This document shows, piece by piece, positions 23,097 to 30,421 of a DNA stretch of 33,081 nt. The translations under genes and the position numbers were made by a program. The DNA is taken from the NCBI GenBank assembly GCA_050180235.1, contig JBFXEJ010000068.1:1-33081 (forward strand). The letters are read 5' to 3'. The stretch is from JAABRU01 sp050180235. Its GTDB lineage: Bacteria > Desulfobacterota > Desulfobacteria > Desulfobacterales > Desulfococcaceae. Numbering within the stretch: position 1 is the first letter of the stretch; the number at the start of each line of letters is the position of its first letter. Below the pieces are notes generated by a model that saw only the letters and a program-made list of their open reading frames with translations, was not told the origin of the DNA and searched no databases.

Positions 23097-25130
23097 TCAA
23101 AAAAGTTCCACATTGTCTCCCAGATCCTCTTCCTCATCATTTTTTCCCGGTTTTTCAGAAAATCCGGATTGTTTATCCGCAGCCATGTCCGGACTTGCCG
23201 GACATGCGTCTTCTGTTTTATTTTCCTCCCCGGATGCACCTGTTTTATCCTGACCATCCCGAGGTACATGATTTCCGGATATATCTTCGGGATAATCCTC
23301 CGGCTGCCCTTCATTGGCTGGAAACAGCCGGCCGGAAGATTCGCCTAAATACTGCCGGTGGAGCTGCCGTTCACTTTTCATTGTGTAGCGGCGGGCAACC
23401 TGCTCCAGTCTTCCGGCCTCAGTATCTTTCTCGTGTATATTCCAGGGTTCCAGCCTTCCGGTCAGATTTTCCAGCTTTTCAAGATAATCAGTCAGATCCT
23501 CAGCCAGTTCACGCAGAAAACCCAAAGAGGCCCCTGTATTCGTCATGGCCTCCCGCAGATTCACCGCCCCCTCTGTGGCTGCCGATGTATCCATTTTGAA
23601 CTGTTCATAATTTTCTGTAAGCTCCCGGATACCGTCTTCCACGGACAGGGGGGATATTCCTTCAGGCTGCTCCGGTGTTTCAAAGGAACCCAGATCCAGT
23701 TCCAGGGAAAGAGATACCAGGGACTGGAGAATTTCCACCACATCCGAGACGAATTTGTCAGACTGGCGGGAAAGATGACTTACTTCCTGTGCCAGAATTT
23801 CGAGCACCTGCCCGCTTTCGGCCAGACGGGCAGATTTGACCACGGCATTCAAAGCCTTGAGATGGAGATCCATGCTGATGCCGCGAACCTGATCAATATG
23901 CTCCGACAACTGGGAGGCAGTATTGGTCACCTGCTCTGCGGTGTCTTTGATCTGTTTTTCCAGTCCCTTTCCCTGGGTGAGAAGGCTTCCGAGCTGTTCC
24001 AGTCCGGTTTTCAGCGCACGAATCCGCTCTTCTATCCTGCTTTCAGTCTGCTGCCTGGTTTCAAAAACAGATATATCCGAAACAAGCTGCTCCACATGTC
24101 TGTCCAGTTCCCTGAAGGCCATATCCGATTTACCATGTGCTCCCAGTATTTCGCTGATCACCTCTTTCAGCTGAACAGTCTGCAGACGCAGAAGTTTATG
24201 CGCCTGTGCCAGAGCACTTTCCGGACTGTCTCCGTCTCTTTCCCCTTTGCAGATATTTTCCGCATCCCGGATCGCCATGACCACATGCTCAATCTTCTGC
24301 CGCGCTATATCATGAAACTGCAGTGCCACCACAACTTCGCCCACCTGCCGGGATATTTTGCGGGAGTGGGCATTGGATATTTCCAGAACCTTCATGGACA
24401 GATCCATGATGCTGTATATCTCCCGTATGGCTTTCTGCACGACCCGCTGCGCACTGCTGTACAGATATCCGAAAGTTTCCAGTCCTTTCAGAATCTCTGC
24501 ATTGGCAGCCATCTGCCCTTTGCGGGTGGTGCCCGCATCTTCCAGGATATGCCGGGATATGCCGGAAATTTTCCGTGAAAGTTGACGGATTTCTCCGGTA
24601 AATGATCCAAACATAACACCTGCATCAGGGGAACGGCTGCTTTCAGCCGCTATATTGAGACCAATGACATTCAGAGATATACCGGTTTTTTCGATGACCG
24701 AACAGATTCTGCACAGCCTGCCGAGATGCTCCAGACTCAGACTCACATTCATCAGACTGCTGCTGATTTTGCAGCGGTATCCCTGCAAATCTGACAGAGA
24801 ATGTTTGGCAAGTCTGTCAATACGGCTCAGAAAACTTTCGCATCCCTCTGTACATCCGATGGATTTGGCAGCATCCACAGTAATCTCCGACAGACGTTCA
24901 GCATCTGCATACAGAGACTGGAGTTCCATGCCGATCCGCAGAAACTGGGGTTCAACTTTTTCCATCACCCCTTCCAGTGAGAGAATCAGCTCACAAAGAT
25001 CAGGGAGCATTCCGGAAACAGGAGAGAAAAAGCGGTATATCAGGGGAAACCGCATCCCTTTGTTCCGTATGCCGGCAAGAATCTGTCCCATATCCAGTCT
25101 TTTTCCGATTTCGATAATCCGGTTGAGCAT
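23097..25130 (-). CDS. Soluble MCP-like coiled-coil chemotaxis protein
   Basis: A 677-residue protein with no transmembrane helix and almost entirely helical. Two stretches look like degenerate receptor signalling tips. One is near residues 150-200 (EKTGISLNVIGLNIAAESSR, then SFTGEIRQLSRKISGIS); the other is near 430-470 (MDLHLKALNAVVKSARLAES, then LAQEVSHLSRQSDKF). In the first, the universal E-A-A-R-A-G core is altered to E-S-S-R. The C-terminus (about 590-677) is disordered, Asp/Glu/Lys-rich, and ends sharply in DLGDNVELF. Its place in the operon between two receiver genes and cheA says it belongs to the signalling complex. Whether it acts as a receptor, a scaffold or a CheZ-like phosphatase cannot be decided; the short conserved-looking tail may be a docking peptide. 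Confidence 0.8.
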   Translation of the reverse strand: MLNRIIEIGKRLDMGQILAGIRNKGMRFPLIYRFFSPVSGMLPDLCELILSLEGVMEKVEPQFLRIGMELQSLYADAERLSEITVDAAKSIGCTEGCESFLSRIDRLAKHSLSDLQGYRCKISSSLMNVSLSLEHLGRLCRICSVIEKTGISLNVIGLNIAAESSRSPDAGVMFGSFTGEIRQLSRKISGISRHILEDAGTTRKGQMAANAEILKGLETFGYLYSSAQRVVQKAIREIYSIMDLSMKVLEISNAHSRKISRQVGEVVVALQFHDIARQKIEHVVMAIRDAENICKGERDGDSPESALAQAHKLLRLQTVQLKEVISEILGAHGKSDMAFRELDRHVEQLVSDISVFETRQQTESRIEERIRALKTGLEQLGSLLTQGKGLEKQIKDTAEQVTNTASQLSEHIDQVRGISMDLHLKALNAVVKSARLAESGQVLEILAQEVSHLSRQSDKFVSDVVEILQSLVSLSLELDLGSFETPEQPEGISPLSVEDGIRELTENYEQFKMDTSAATEGAVNLREAMTNTGASLGFLRELAEDLTDYLEKLENLTGRLEPWNIHEKDTEAGRLEQVARRYTMKSERQLHRQYLGESSGRLFPANEGQPEDYPEDISGNHVPRDGQDKTGASGEENKTEDACPASPDMAADKQSGFSEKPGKNDEEEDLGDNVELF

Positions 25131-25171
25131 AATTTTCCGATCAATAACCTGATTGTTCAGATTTCAGTATT

Positions 25172-25216
25172 CAGTGTTCAGGTTTCAGTATTTGTTTTCC
25201 TGACACCTGAACACTG
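25172..25216. repeat. Inverted repeat upstream of the MCP-like gene
   Basis: CAGTGTTCAGG (25172-25182) and CCTGAACACTG (25206-25216) are perfect complements and continue into imperfect TTTCAGTA / TGAAACC flanks. The AACACTGAAACC half recurs in tandem at 32923-32950 upstream of the mcp gene. Confidence 0.7.
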
Positions 25217-25227
25217 AAACCTTTCTC

Positions 25228-25626
25228 TCAGGGAATCAGCCCCAGGGAGCGAATTTCCCCTATTACCCTGCTTTTGTCAATGGGTTTGACGATATAGGAA
25301 GTGGCACCGCCTTTGTAAAATGCCTGAAAAACTGTTTTTGGATCGTCCAGGGCTGTCACCATGATCACCTTTGCCTCTGCGGAACCGCGAATATCAGCCG
25401 CCTTTTCCGTTTCGCGTATCTGTTTCAATGCCTCCTGACCGTCGGTGTTGGGCATCATTATATCCAGACAGACCAGATCATAGGGTTTCTTTTCCTCTAT
25501 GGCCATCTGAAATGCCTGAACCGCCTCAGCGCCGTCCACAACCACGTCGCAGTCCCCATAGGGAGCAAGGATTTCCTTGAGGATCCGCCGTGAAATGAAA
25601 TCGTCCTCTGCAATCAGAATTTTCAT
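25228..25626 (-). CDS. Response regulator receiver protein
   Basis: A stand-alone receiver of 132 residues: E7/D8/D9 (LIAEDDF), phospho-acceptor D55 (LVCLDIMMPNTDG), T in VTALDD and lysine in YIVKPID. The start at 25626 lies one base past the stop of the hybrid kinase (TAAAATG), giving tight coupling; a longer start inside the kinase gene is not credible. The GYG-type spacing and the insert near residues 70-80 (EKAADIRGSAEAK) resemble receivers found beside hybrid kinases in Desulfobacterota. It is probably a phosphate acceptor for that kinase or for CheA. Confidence 0.9.
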   Translation of the reverse strand: MKILIAEDDFISRRILKEILAPYGDCDVVVDGAEAVQAFQMAIEEKKPYDLVCLDIMMPNTDGQEALKQIRETEKAADIRGSAEAKVIMVTALDDPKTVFQAFYKGGATSYIVKPIDKSRVIGEIRSLGLIP

Positions 25627-25627
25627 T

Positions 25628-28279
25628 TTATCCTGCCATCTCCTTTGCCGCAGTGGCGGATTCCGGATATGTTCCGAATTCCCCCTCTGCACCTGAAAAA
25701 ATATTACCCGGGCCGGACAATGCAGCTTTCAGTCTGCCAAGTTCTTCCCGGATCTGTTCTGCCAGCACACGGGATTTGTCCATGTCTTTTTTTCTGCCGG
25801 CCAGTTTCAGCCGGAAAGCATCGTCGGAAACAGAGGATATCCCTGTATCCAGGGCACGCTGTTTCAGTCTTTCGGAATAATACTCAAGTCCTTCCTCATT
25901 TCCTGAAGATATGGCATCCCGGATCATACTTATATCCGGGAATGATTCGTCAAGAAAAATCTCCAGTGCCTGTCTGAACATGCCGATGTTTTTACAATAT
26001 TTTTTTCTTATTACTGTCATATCGAAGAGTTTTTCATCCATGAGACTGTTTCCACTGTCCCGTTCTCCGGCAGCAGATTCCGGCTTCCCGGTTTCCGGAG
26101 GATTTTTTTGATAAATTCCGGTATGCTTTCGGATAACCGCTATGAAATCCGACCGGTTGACAGGTTTGGAGATATAATCGTCCATTCCGGCTGCCAGACA
26201 GATTTCCCGATCCTGCTGATAGGCATGGGCTGTCAGCGCGATAATCGGAATATCCGGATTTTTTTTCCGTATAATACGGGTGGCCTCCAGACCGTCCATT
26301 TCCGGCATCTGCACATCCATCAGAATAATGTCAAAGGATTCACGGGAAAGAATATCCAGAGCGGCTTTCCCGTTGGCAACGGCAGTGACGGCATGTCCTT
26401 CATATTCAAGAATATTGACAAAAACCTCCTGATTGGTCGGATCATCTTCGGCCAGCAGTATGCGGATGGGCTTTCCCGAAGATGCCGGAGGATGGCATTC
26501 ACAGAAGACTGCCGGGTTTTCCCTGTCCGCATCTCTCCGGGTTTCAGGGTGCCCTATGCCGAACACTGCCGTAAAACAAAATGTGCTTCCTGCTCCGGTA
26601 CGGCTTTGCAGCCATATTTTCCCGCCCATTTTTTCCACCAGGGTTTTGGAGATGCTCAGTCCCAGTCCCGCACCGCCGTAACTCCGGCTGATGGAGCTGT
26701 CTGCCTGGGAAAAGGATTCAAAGATTTCCTCCTGTTTGTTTTCAGGAATGCCTATGCCCGTGTCTTTTACCCGGAAAATAAGCAGAATCCGGTCTTCAGG
26801 CAAATTTTCCGCATAAATGCCGGACGCCTTGTCTGTTCCTTTCCCATCTTCGGACTGTTCAGAGGTCTCTGCAATATCCAGGGATATCTCTCCGCATGAG
26901 GTGAACTTGACAGCATTGCGCAGCAGATTGATCAGTATCTGGCGCAGCCGTGTGGGATCACCCACAAGATTTAGCGGCAGCAGGGGATTAATACAGCACC
27001 GGATGTTCAGCCCTTTTTCCTGCGCGCCGGGTCTGACAGGGACAAGAGCCGATTCTGTCACCTCATGCAGATCAAAATCCGTGTTTTCCATTTCCAGTTT
27101 CCCGGCTTCGATCCGTGTGAAATCAAGAATATCATTGAGCAGCCGCAGCAGGGATTCCGCGGAATATTTTGCCATGCGCAGATATTCCCGCTGTTTCGGA
27201 TTCAGTTGGGTATCCAGGGCAAGACCGATCATGCCGATCACCCCGTTCATGGGAGTCCGCACCTCATGACTCATATTTGCCAGAAACCGGCTTTTGGTCA
27301 GGTTGGCAACCTCGGCTGCCTCCCTTGCCTGAACCAGTTCTATTTCAAAGCGTTTGCGCTGTACGGCCAGAGCATAAATCGCGGCCAGCCGCTGTGCCAG
27401 TTTCAGATCTTTGGCATTATAGTCATGATCCGCATTTGCCAGAACCACCAGTCCCACCAGTTTTTCGCCGATCATGGCCGGTGTGCACAGAAAACGTCTG
27501 ATCTTCACATGCCATTCAGGAATGCATTCTTCCGATGGCGTGTTGCTAAGCACAGACTCCCGGTGCTCCAGCACCCGGCCCCAGAGTCCGGTTTTTTCCC
27601 TGAAAACAGCCGGGCCTGTTTTTATTTGGGATTCTGATCCCAAACTGCGTAACATGGTGGGACAGAACAGATATTCCGTGTCAGGATCAGTATATCCCAC
27701 AAATCCGTTCCGGCTGCCTGTAAGCACTTTGGCCTTTTCCAGTACAAGAAAAGAAATGTCTTCCAGAGACAGCGCTGAAATCAGTGCCTGGGAAAGTTCC
27801 GCCACAGCCTCGTTGAGAGATGCCTCCCACTGCAGTTCCTTTGTCCGTTCAGCAACCGCACTCTCCAGCAGATCTTTTTCGCGGCGCAGCAGATCCTCAC
27901 TGCGTTTGATCCTGCGCATGACATTGACCTGACTGACCAGTTCAGCTCCGCCAATGGGTTTGGTCAGAAACGCGTCCGCTCCAATATCGAGCCCTTTGAT
28001 CCGGCTTTTGGCATCGGTCTGCATACCGGTGAAGAAAATAACGGGAATATGTTTTGTGCGTTCACCGGCTTTCAGATGTCCGCAGACTTCAAATCCGTCC
28101 ATTCCCGGCATGTTTATATCCAGCAGTATGGTATCAGGCTGTTCTTTTTCCGCTTTTTCTATGCCTTCCGCGCCTGAATCTGAGGTCAGGACAAGAAGTT
28201 CCGGAATATATCTGTTCAGCAGTTTGCTGACGAATTTCAGAATTTCCTGTTCGTCATCAATGATCAGAATCTTTTCCAT
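25628..28279 (-). CDS. Hybrid sensor histidine kinase: REC-GAF-HisKA-HATPase-REC with Hpt-like tail
   Basis: An 883-residue cytoplasmic hybrid kinase without membrane segments. Domains in order: receiver with D54 (ILLDINMPGMDG); a coiled linker; a GAF-type sensor at about 155-310; HisKA with the His near 336 (SHEVRTPMNG); HATPase with N-box NLLRNAVKF and GIGIPENKQEEIF; and a second receiver with D near 655 (ILMDVQMPEMDG). The last 120 residues look like an Hpt four-helix bundle, but where A-H-x-L-K-G is expected it reads YSERLKQRALDTG, so the phospho-histidine is missing. It starts three bases after cheD and is followed by a stand-alone receiver. The input domain arrangement suggests it is itself a target of another kinase (first receiver) before signalling. 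Confidence 0.93.
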   Translation of the reverse strand: MEKILIIDDEQEILKFVSKLLNRYIPELLVLTSDSGAEGIEKAEKEQPDTILLDINMPGMDGFEVCGHLKAGERTKHIPVIFFTGMQTDAKSRIKGLDIGADAFLTKPIGGAELVSQVNVMRRIKRSEDLLRREKDLLESAVAERTKELQWEASLNEAVAELSQALISALSLEDISFLVLEKAKVLTGSRNGFVGYTDPDTEYLFCPTMLRSLGSESQIKTGPAVFREKTGLWGRVLEHRESVLSNTPSEECIPEWHVKIRRFLCTPAMIGEKLVGLVVLANADHDYNAKDLKLAQRLAAIYALAVQRKRFEIELVQAREAAEVANLTKSRFLANMSHEVRTPMNGVIGMIGLALDTQLNPKQREYLRMAKYSAESLLRLLNDILDFTRIEAGKLEMENTDFDLHEVTESALVPVRPGAQEKGLNIRCCINPLLPLNLVGDPTRLRQILINLLRNAVKFTSCGEISLDIAETSEQSEDGKGTDKASGIYAENLPEDRILLIFRVKDTGIGIPENKQEEIFESFSQADSSISRSYGGAGLGLSISKTLVEKMGGKIWLQSRTGAGSTFCFTAVFGIGHPETRRDADRENPAVFCECHPPASSGKPIRILLAEDDPTNQEVFVNILEYEGHAVTAVANGKAALDILSRESFDIILMDVQMPEMDGLEATRIIRKKNPDIPIIALTAHAYQQDREICLAAGMDDYISKPVNRSDFIAVIRKHTGIYQKNPPETGKPESAAGERDSGNSLMDEKLFDMTVIRKKYCKNIGMFRQALEIFLDESFPDISMIRDAISSGNEEGLEYYSERLKQRALDTGISSVSDDAFRLKLAGRKKDMDKSRVLAEQIREELGRLKAALSGPGNIFSGAEGEFGTYPESATAAKEMAG

Positions 28280-28282
28280 TTG

Positions 28283-28855
28283 TCAATCCAGCTTTACAAA
28301 TTTTTTCAGCCGGTTTACCCGGATTTCCCCGGTATGGGGCCAGAAAAATATCTTGCGGCCGCATGTACCGCCTGTGTCTGTTTCTGTAAGATGCAGACGG
28401 GCAGACTTTATCATGGCCAGCGCGGTTTCGGTATTCTGCCTGCCCACCGACTGTATCAGTCCGTCTCTGTCCTGCTCCCATCTGTTTTGGGCAAACATAT
28501 CCGAGCCTCCGAAAAGTCTTACCCCGATCTCCGGGCTCCGGATTCCCTGTCTGTGAAACAGGGCAGTCATGTTTGTCAGTGCACATCGGACATATTTGTA
28601 GGGTTCTCTGCAATTCCCCGTGCATCCGCAGCCTGCATCGCAGCATGGCATGAACGCGTGGCACATGGCAGACATGCCGGATTTGGCATTTGTCAGAATA
28701 AGAGATATGCACGATCCCAGCACAGTGACAACCTTTACCGGCCGCACCGGTCTGCCCTCATTCAGGAAAAGCTGACCGGGTTTGAGAAAAATCACAGGAA
28801 GCCTTCTCCTATCCGCGGGGGCAGGTTCGGAACCTGTCCGCATATGCACATTCAT
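28283..28855 (-). CDS. cheD: CheD-like deamidase, divergent second copy
   Basis: A 190-residue CheD paralogue in the same operon. The catalytic cysteine is in VTVLGSCISL (C49) and the histidine in SAMCHAFMP (H66). It is followed by RLFGGSDMF and FFWPHTGEIRVNRL. Compared with the other CheD it has a cysteine-rich insertion just after the active-site His (PCCDAGCGCTGNC), which could bind a metal or cluster. The ATG at 28855 overlaps the cheR stop by ATGA. Members with this insertion are seen in Desulfobacterota che clusters. It might act on a different receptor or on the soluble MCP-like protein, but that is inference. Confidence 0.88.
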   Translation of the reverse strand: MNVHMRTGSEPAPADRRRLPVIFLKPGQLFLNEGRPVRPVKVVTVLGSCISLILTNAKSGMSAMCHAFMPCCDAGCGCTGNCREPYKYVRCALTNMTALFHRQGIRSPEIGVRLFGGSDMFAQNRWEQDRDGLIQSVGRQNTETALAMIKSARLHLTETDTGGTCGRKIFFWPHTGEIRVNRLKKFVKLD

Positions 28856-29715
28856 GACAGTTTCCGGTAAACTGTGGATGTTTTCTGCACCAGGGGAATA
28901 TTCAGCCCGTTGAGAGTTTCAGAGTGACCTGTAAACAGATAACCGCCCGGAACCAGATAACGGCAGATACGTCTCAGCACCTTTTCCTGTGTGCTTCTGT
29001 CAAAATAGATCAGCACATTCCGGCAGAAAACAATATCTGTGGTCTGCCGCATGCCGAAATCATCATCCATGAAATTGAGACGCCGGAACAGCGTCAGAGC
29101 GCGCAGTTCCGGAACAATGCGCACCAGATCTTTTTTTTTGTCCCTGCTGCGCAGCAGGTATTTTTTCCGCATGGGCAGGGGAACGGGTTCCACTCTTTCA
29201 TGCGTGTAGATGCCCAGGGCAGCGCTTTTGAGCATCCTTGTGGAAATGTCTGTTCCCATAATGCCAAACTGAAAATCCGGACGCAGAATACAGAATTCAT
29301 TCAGCACCATGGCAAGGGTGTATACCTCTTCCCCTGAGGAGCATCCCGCACTCCAGAGCATGGCTTTTTTCTGGATGCCTGTACCGTAACCGCGGATCAG
29401 CTCCGGCACAATAACCCGTGTCAGATAATCAAAATGCTGGGGTTCCCGGAAAAAATCAGTCTTGTTGGTGGTTACAACATCAATCATATGGGGCAGTTCT
29501 TCGCTTACGCCCCGCGGACTGAAAACATAATCACAGTATTCTTCGAAATTTCTCATCTCCAGTTTCCGGAGACGTTTCTGCAGACGGGCCTGCAGCATGG
29601 TCCTTTTGGCTTCCGGCATCTTTATTCCCAGTTCGTTCTGAATAAAGGTGCTGAACCGGGCAAATATCCTTTCCGTCATCATTTCAAAGGGAACAGCGGA
29701 ATCTCTGGGGCTCAT
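28852..29715 (-). CDS. cheR: Chemotaxis protein methyltransferase CheR
   Basis: Methylates receptor glutamates with AdoMet. The 287-residue protein has the CheR N-terminal helical domain (RLQKRLRKLEM, about residues 44-55), TTNKTDFFREPQHF, the AdoMet motif WSAGCSSGEEVYTLAM (about 120-136), GTDIS (about 154), FCRNVLIYF (about 230) and TGHSETL near the end. All signature blocks are intact. The ATG at 29715 is used; a second in-frame Met a dozen residues in cannot be excluded. It follows cheW after 15 bp and overlaps the second cheD, so it is within the operon. Confidence 0.95.
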   Translation of the reverse strand: MSPRDSAVPFEMMTERIFARFSTFIQNELGIKMPEAKRTMLQARLQKRLRKLEMRNFEEYCDYVFSPRGVSEELPHMIDVVTTNKTDFFREPQHFDYLTRVIVPELIRGYGTGIQKKAMLWSAGCSSGEEVYTLAMVLNEFCILRPDFQFGIMGTDISTRMLKSAALGIYTHERVEPVPLPMRKKYLLRSRDKKKDLVRIVPELRALTLFRRLNFMDDDFGMRQTTDIVFCRNVLIYFDRSTQEKVLRRICRYLVPGGYLFTGHSETLNGLNIPLVQKTSTVYRKLS

Positions 29716-29730
29716 GCAAAAAAACCGTCC

Positions 29731-30288
29731 TTACTCGGAAAATCCGGTTTCATCTGTGTTTTTTCCTGTATTTTCTGTGTTTTCTTCCGGTTCCGGAACT
29801 GTCCGGTTTCCGCTGCCTTCCACAACAGCCAGTTCATCTGAGGAAAAAACTCTGTCAATATCCAAAAGGATGATAAACTTGTCGTTGCGCTTTCCTATCC
29901 CTCTGATAAATTCTGTCCGCCATCGCATCCCGATACTGGGCGGCGGCTCAATCTGACCGGCTTCCAGATCAATGACTTCATTGACCGAATCCGCAAGTGT
30001 GCCCAGAACAATCATTTCCCCGTCAAGAGAAATTTCCATGACAATGATACGGGTATCCACTGAATTCTCTGTCCGGCTCATGCCGAATTTGACACGCAGA
30101 TCCATTACCGGCACAACACTGCCCCTGACATTGATGACCCCGCGCATGAAATCCGGGGTTCCGGGAACTTTGGTAATGGTGCTCATATCCAGAACCTCCC
30201 GCACCTGGGCCACATCCAGAGCGAAGATTTCCTCTTCCAGCCGGAAGGTCAGGTACTGGGATGCTGCGGTTTCTTCCGTTTGGTTCAT
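29731..30288 (-). CDS. cheW: Chemotaxis coupling protein CheW (first in operon)
   Basis: A 185-residue adaptor between the mcp and cheR genes. The CheW fold (about residues 8-160) shows the same pattern as the other copy: VREVLDMSTITKVPGTPDFM, RGVINVRGSVVPVMDLRVKF, and IGMRWRTEFIRGIGKRNDKF. The tail is short and acidic (EPEENTENTGKNTD). GGAGG sits seven bases before the ATG. It is separated from the mcp gene by about 115 bp. The two CheW proteins are clearly paralogous and may connect CheA to different receptors. Confidence 0.95.
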   Translation of the reverse strand: MNQTEETAASQYLTFRLEEEIFALDVAQVREVLDMSTITKVPGTPDFMRGVINVRGSVVPVMDLRVKFGMSRTENSVDTRIIVMEISLDGEMIVLGTLADSVNEVIDLEAGQIEPPPSIGMRWRTEFIRGIGKRNDKFIILLDIDRVFSSDELAVVEGSGNRTVPEPEENTENTGKNTDETGFSE

Positions 30289-30400
30289 GACTGCCCTCCT
30301 TTTTTTCCTTTTGTATCATTCTTTTTCAGTGTTAATCAATGCAATCTTTGTTTTTTTTGAAAAAATTATTTTCTCACGGTTTTGCGGTCCGATCTGAGTC

Positions 30401-30421
30401 ATTTGTCAGTAACTGACAAAT
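30401..30421. repeat. 21-bp perfect palindrome across the mcp stop codon
   Basis: ATTTGTCAGT-A-ACTGACAAAT overlaps the last codons of the mcp gene (it encodes FVSY and the TGA). It could be a small RNA hairpin at the end of the reading frame. There is no T-tract after it on the minus strand, so it is not a classical terminator. Confidence 0.6.

Noticed and set aside
30023..30319. An overlapping frame in the CheW gene rich in Gly/Arg/Ser
   Set aside because: It is an alternate frame within a well-supported cheW gene.
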